Source: an uncultured Bacteroidales bacterium (GTDB taxonomy: Bacteria > Bacteroidota > Bacteroidia > Bacteroidales > UBA932). From it: a DNA stretch of 7,737 nt. Numbering within the stretch: position 1 is the stretch's first letter; each line of letters starts with the position of its first letter. Below the pieces are notes generated by a model. That model did not search any database. It saw nothing but the letters and a program-made list of their open reading frames with translations, and had not been told where the DNA came from. This document shows, piece after piece, positions 6,754 through 7,737 of this stretch. The stretch spans positions 1-7,737 of the forward strand of contig CALCUQ010000316.1 of NCBI GenBank assembly GCA_937906795.1, read 5' to 3'. A program made the position numbers and the translations under genes.

Positions 6754-7397
6754 CCTTTAATAATTTTTGTAGCCTCAACAGGATCTGCAGCTCCAAAGAC
6801 TGCACTACCGGCAACTAAAACATTTGCCCCTGCCTCTTCCAGAGCTCGGGCATTTTTAGTTGTAACTCCTCCATCTACCTGAATAAGGCAATTATACCCC
6901 TTTTGGTCTATCATTGCTCTAAGTTTCTTTATTTTATCTATTGAATGTTCTATAAATGACTGTCCGCCAAAGCCGGGATTAACAGACATCAGAACAACAT
7001 AATCCAGATCCTGCAATATATCTTCCAATAAACTTACAGGAGTATGGGGATTCAATGCTACACCTGCCTTCATTCCCAATCCTTTTATTGCCTGAATTGT
7101 TCTATGCAAATGTGTACATGCTTCATAATGGACACTTAGCCACTCTACACCCAAATCTTTAAAATTTGAAAGATATTTGTCGGGATTAACAATCATCAAA
7201 TGTGCATCCAAGGGTTTTGTTGCACCCTTGGCCATTGCTTTTACAACTGGGAAGCCATAAGAAATATTTGGAACAAACACTCCATCCATAATATCCAGAT
7301 GGAACCAGTCTGCCGCAGACTCATTTACCATTTTTACATCCGCATCCAGATTGCCAAAATTGGCAGATAACATAGAAGGTGCAACTAAAACGCTCAT
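6750..7397 (-). CDS. rpe: Ribulose-phosphate 3-epimerase
   Basis: A 215-residue TIM-barrel enzyme that interconverts D-ribulose 5-phosphate and D-xylulose 5-phosphate in the cytoplasmic pentose phosphate pathway. The N-terminal VAPSMLSANFGNL contains substrate-contacting Ser8. Metal and catalytic residues are present: His33 and Asp35 in WFHLDIMDGVFVPN (31-44), His66 in DAHLMI (64-69), and Asp175 in QVDGGV (173-178). Asp35 and Asp175 are the acid/base pair. The phosphate-binding elements are MSVNPGFGGQSF (137-148) and VAGSAVF (195-201). Length is normal for the family and nothing is truncated. It is convergent with the transporter gene; its TAG at 6752-6750 overlaps that gene's TAA by shared bases. 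No -7/-33 promoter is visible upstream. That fits the sequence changing character within about 25 bases of the ATG, so the native upstream region is probably missing. Confidence 0.96.
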   Translation of the reverse strand: MSVLVAPSMLSANFGNLDADVKMVNESAADWFHLDIMDGVFVPNISYGFPVVKAMAKGATKPLDAHLMIVNPDKYLSNFKDLGVEWLSVHYEACTHLHRTIQAIKGLGMKAGVALNPHTPVSLLEDILQDLDYVVLMSVNPGFGGQSFIEHSIDKIKKLRAMIDQKGYNCLIQVDGGVTTKNARALEEAGANVLVAGSAVFGAADPVEATKIIKG

Positions 7398-7420
7398 TAC
7401 TGTATATATTTATGTGTGAG
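7398..7420. other. Compositional junction, probable chimeric join
   Basis: Left of this point the DNA is AT-rich and Bacteroidota-like. Right of it the DNA is GC-rich, with GCG/CCG-rich codons and a strong Shine-Dalgarno sequence. Hand counts give 46/120 G+C at 7141-7260 and 67/120 at 7501-7620. The last AT-rich stretch ends at about 7413 (TATATATTTAT), so the join is probably close to it. No inverted or direct repeat typical of an insertion sequence is seen, and no integrase or tRNA end is present. The exact base cannot be fixed. Confidence 0.6.
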
Positions 7421-7465
7421 CGGCAAAACCCGCCGCGCTTTGCCACGCCGGATATGTTAAAATAA
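7412..7465 (+). other. Possible 3' remnant of a GC-rich gene
   Basis: One plus-strand frame reads through GC-rich codons as RQNPPRFATPDMLK and stops with TAA at 7463-7465, 28 bases before the amidase ATG. The GC-rich third positions resemble coding DNA of the amidase source, so this may be the end of an upstream gene cut off at the junction. It is too short to identify. A 6-bp hairpin (GGCAAA 7422-7427 with TTTGCC 7439-7444) in the same stretch is an alternative explanation. Confidence 0.2.
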
Positions 7466-7477
7466 GCACGCCGCGGG

Positions 7478-7486
7478 AAAGGGGAG
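7478..7486 (+). promoter_or_regulatory. Shine-Dalgarno site of the amidase gene
   Basis: AAAGGGGAG ends 7 bases before the ATG at 7494 and contains the GGAG core. It is the only well-formed Shine-Dalgarno sequence before a gene start in the window. It fixes the amidase start and marks this end as coming from an SD-using genome. Confidence 0.75.
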
Positions 7487-7493
7487 TGAAGGT

Positions 7494-7737
7494 ATGAAAA
7501 AGGCATTTATCGTTTTGCTTGCGCTGTGGGCGTGTCTTTTGTGGGGCTGCGGCGGAAGCGAAGAAAGCGAAGCGGAGTTAAGTATTCCGCCTCTTTCCAC
7601 GGACGGACGCACGGTTATCGTGCTTGATGCAGGGCACGGGTTCGGCGATCCGGGCTGTTCAAGCGAATATATGGTTGGGACCGAAGCGGACGTAACCATA
7701 GATATGGTTATGCTTCTTCAAAATGCGCTAATAGAAC
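7494..7737 (+). CDS. N-acetylmuramoyl-L-alanine amidase (Amidase_3), lipoprotein, 5' part only
   Basis: 81 codons are visible before the window ends, without a stop. Residues 1-19 look like a lipoprotein signal: MKKAFIVLLALWACLLWGC, with Cys19. Trp at the -2 position of the lipobox is unusual. A short acidic linker (GSEESEAELS) follows. From about residue 40 the Amidase_3 fold begins: TVIVLDAGHGFGDPG, with His48 the expected first zinc ligand, and GTEADVTIDM, with Glu64 the expected second. The remaining His ligand and catalytic Glu would lie beyond the window. Such enzymes cleave the amide bond between N-acetylmuramic acid and L-alanine in peptidoglycan outside the membrane. Base composition, codon choice and Shine-Dalgarno use differ from every other gene here and suggest a Clostridia-like Gram-positive source. 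The N-terminal signature is clear; the full domain architecture is not visible. Confidence 0.8.
   Translation, partial: MKKAFIVLLALWACLLWGCGGSEESEAELSIPPLSTDGRTVIVLDAGHGFGDPGCSSEYMVGTEADVTIDMVMLLQNALIE

Noticed and set aside
7422..7444. GGCAAA/TTTGCC hairpin near the junction as a terminator or attachment site
   Set aside because: The stem is only 6 bp with an 11-base loop and no T run on either side, and there is no repeated flank to suggest site-specific integration.
7321..7699. Minus-strand ORFs across the junction and opposite the amidase
   Set aside because: They cross the compositional break or lie opposite the amidase motifs; no signal supports them.
1..7737. CRISPR array, tRNA/rRNA, insertion sequence, riboswitch or toxin-antitoxin pair
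   Set aside because: I read both strands for repeats, transposase or integrase motifs and conserved RNA elements and saw none; apart from short intergenic gaps the window is fully occupied by the listed genes.

Overview
Positions 1 to about 7400 look like an ordinary chromosomal segment of a Bacteroidota bacterium, most likely Bacteroidales. The DNA is AT-rich (38% GC in a hand-counted 120-base sample, 7141-7260). Most genes start without a Shine-Dalgarno sequence. Three start regions carry the Bacteroidota-type promoter signature (-33 TTTG, -7 TAnnTTTG). The protein set fits the group: a large two-domain M16 lipoprotein peptidase, a DUF1573 repeat protein, MeaB, and a 10-TM ArsP_2-type transporter. 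I cannot name a genus.

Layout. On the minus strand at the left end is a 55-residue 2[4Fe-4S] ferredoxin (60-227). It has its own promoter, nested in the 3' end of the preceding gene, and a strong intrinsic terminator (1-38). To its right, also on the minus strand, is a 972-residue lipoprotein M16 zinc peptidase (308-3226). A 97-bp divergent intergenic region with two interleaved promoters separates it from a plus-strand cluster of three tightly packed genes: a secreted three-domain DUF1573 protein (3324-4409), the MeaB/ArgK-type G-protein chaperone of methylmalonyl-CoA mutase (4423-5553), and a His-rich transporter of the ArsP_2 / putative manganese transporter type (5554-6753). The transporter start codon abuts the meaB stop codon. 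The transporter ends in a 4-bp convergent overlap with rpe, ribulose-phosphate 3-epimerase (6750-7397, minus strand). A perfect 12-bp inverted repeat sits in this convergent zone, inside the transporter gene.

Just upstream of rpe, around 7398-7420, the sequence changes character. GC rises to 56% in a 120-base sample (7501-7620), a clear Shine-Dalgarno sequence appears, and the final ORF (7494 to the window end) is the N-terminus of a lipoprotein N-acetylmuramoyl-L-alanine amidase of a type that looks Firmicutes/Clostridia-like. The likeliest explanations are a chimeric contig join or, less likely, a recent horizontal insertion.

The genes do not form one pathway. MeaB implies B12-dependent methylmalonyl-CoA (propionate/succinate) metabolism, but the mutase is not in the window. 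Rpe is pentose-phosphate housekeeping, and the ferredoxin is a general electron carrier. I see no tRNA, rRNA, CRISPR array, insertion sequence or recognisable novel defence or biosynthetic system. The observations most worth following are the right-end junction, the symmetric His-rich transporter coupled to meaB, the hairpin in the convergent overlap, and the interleaved divergent promoters.
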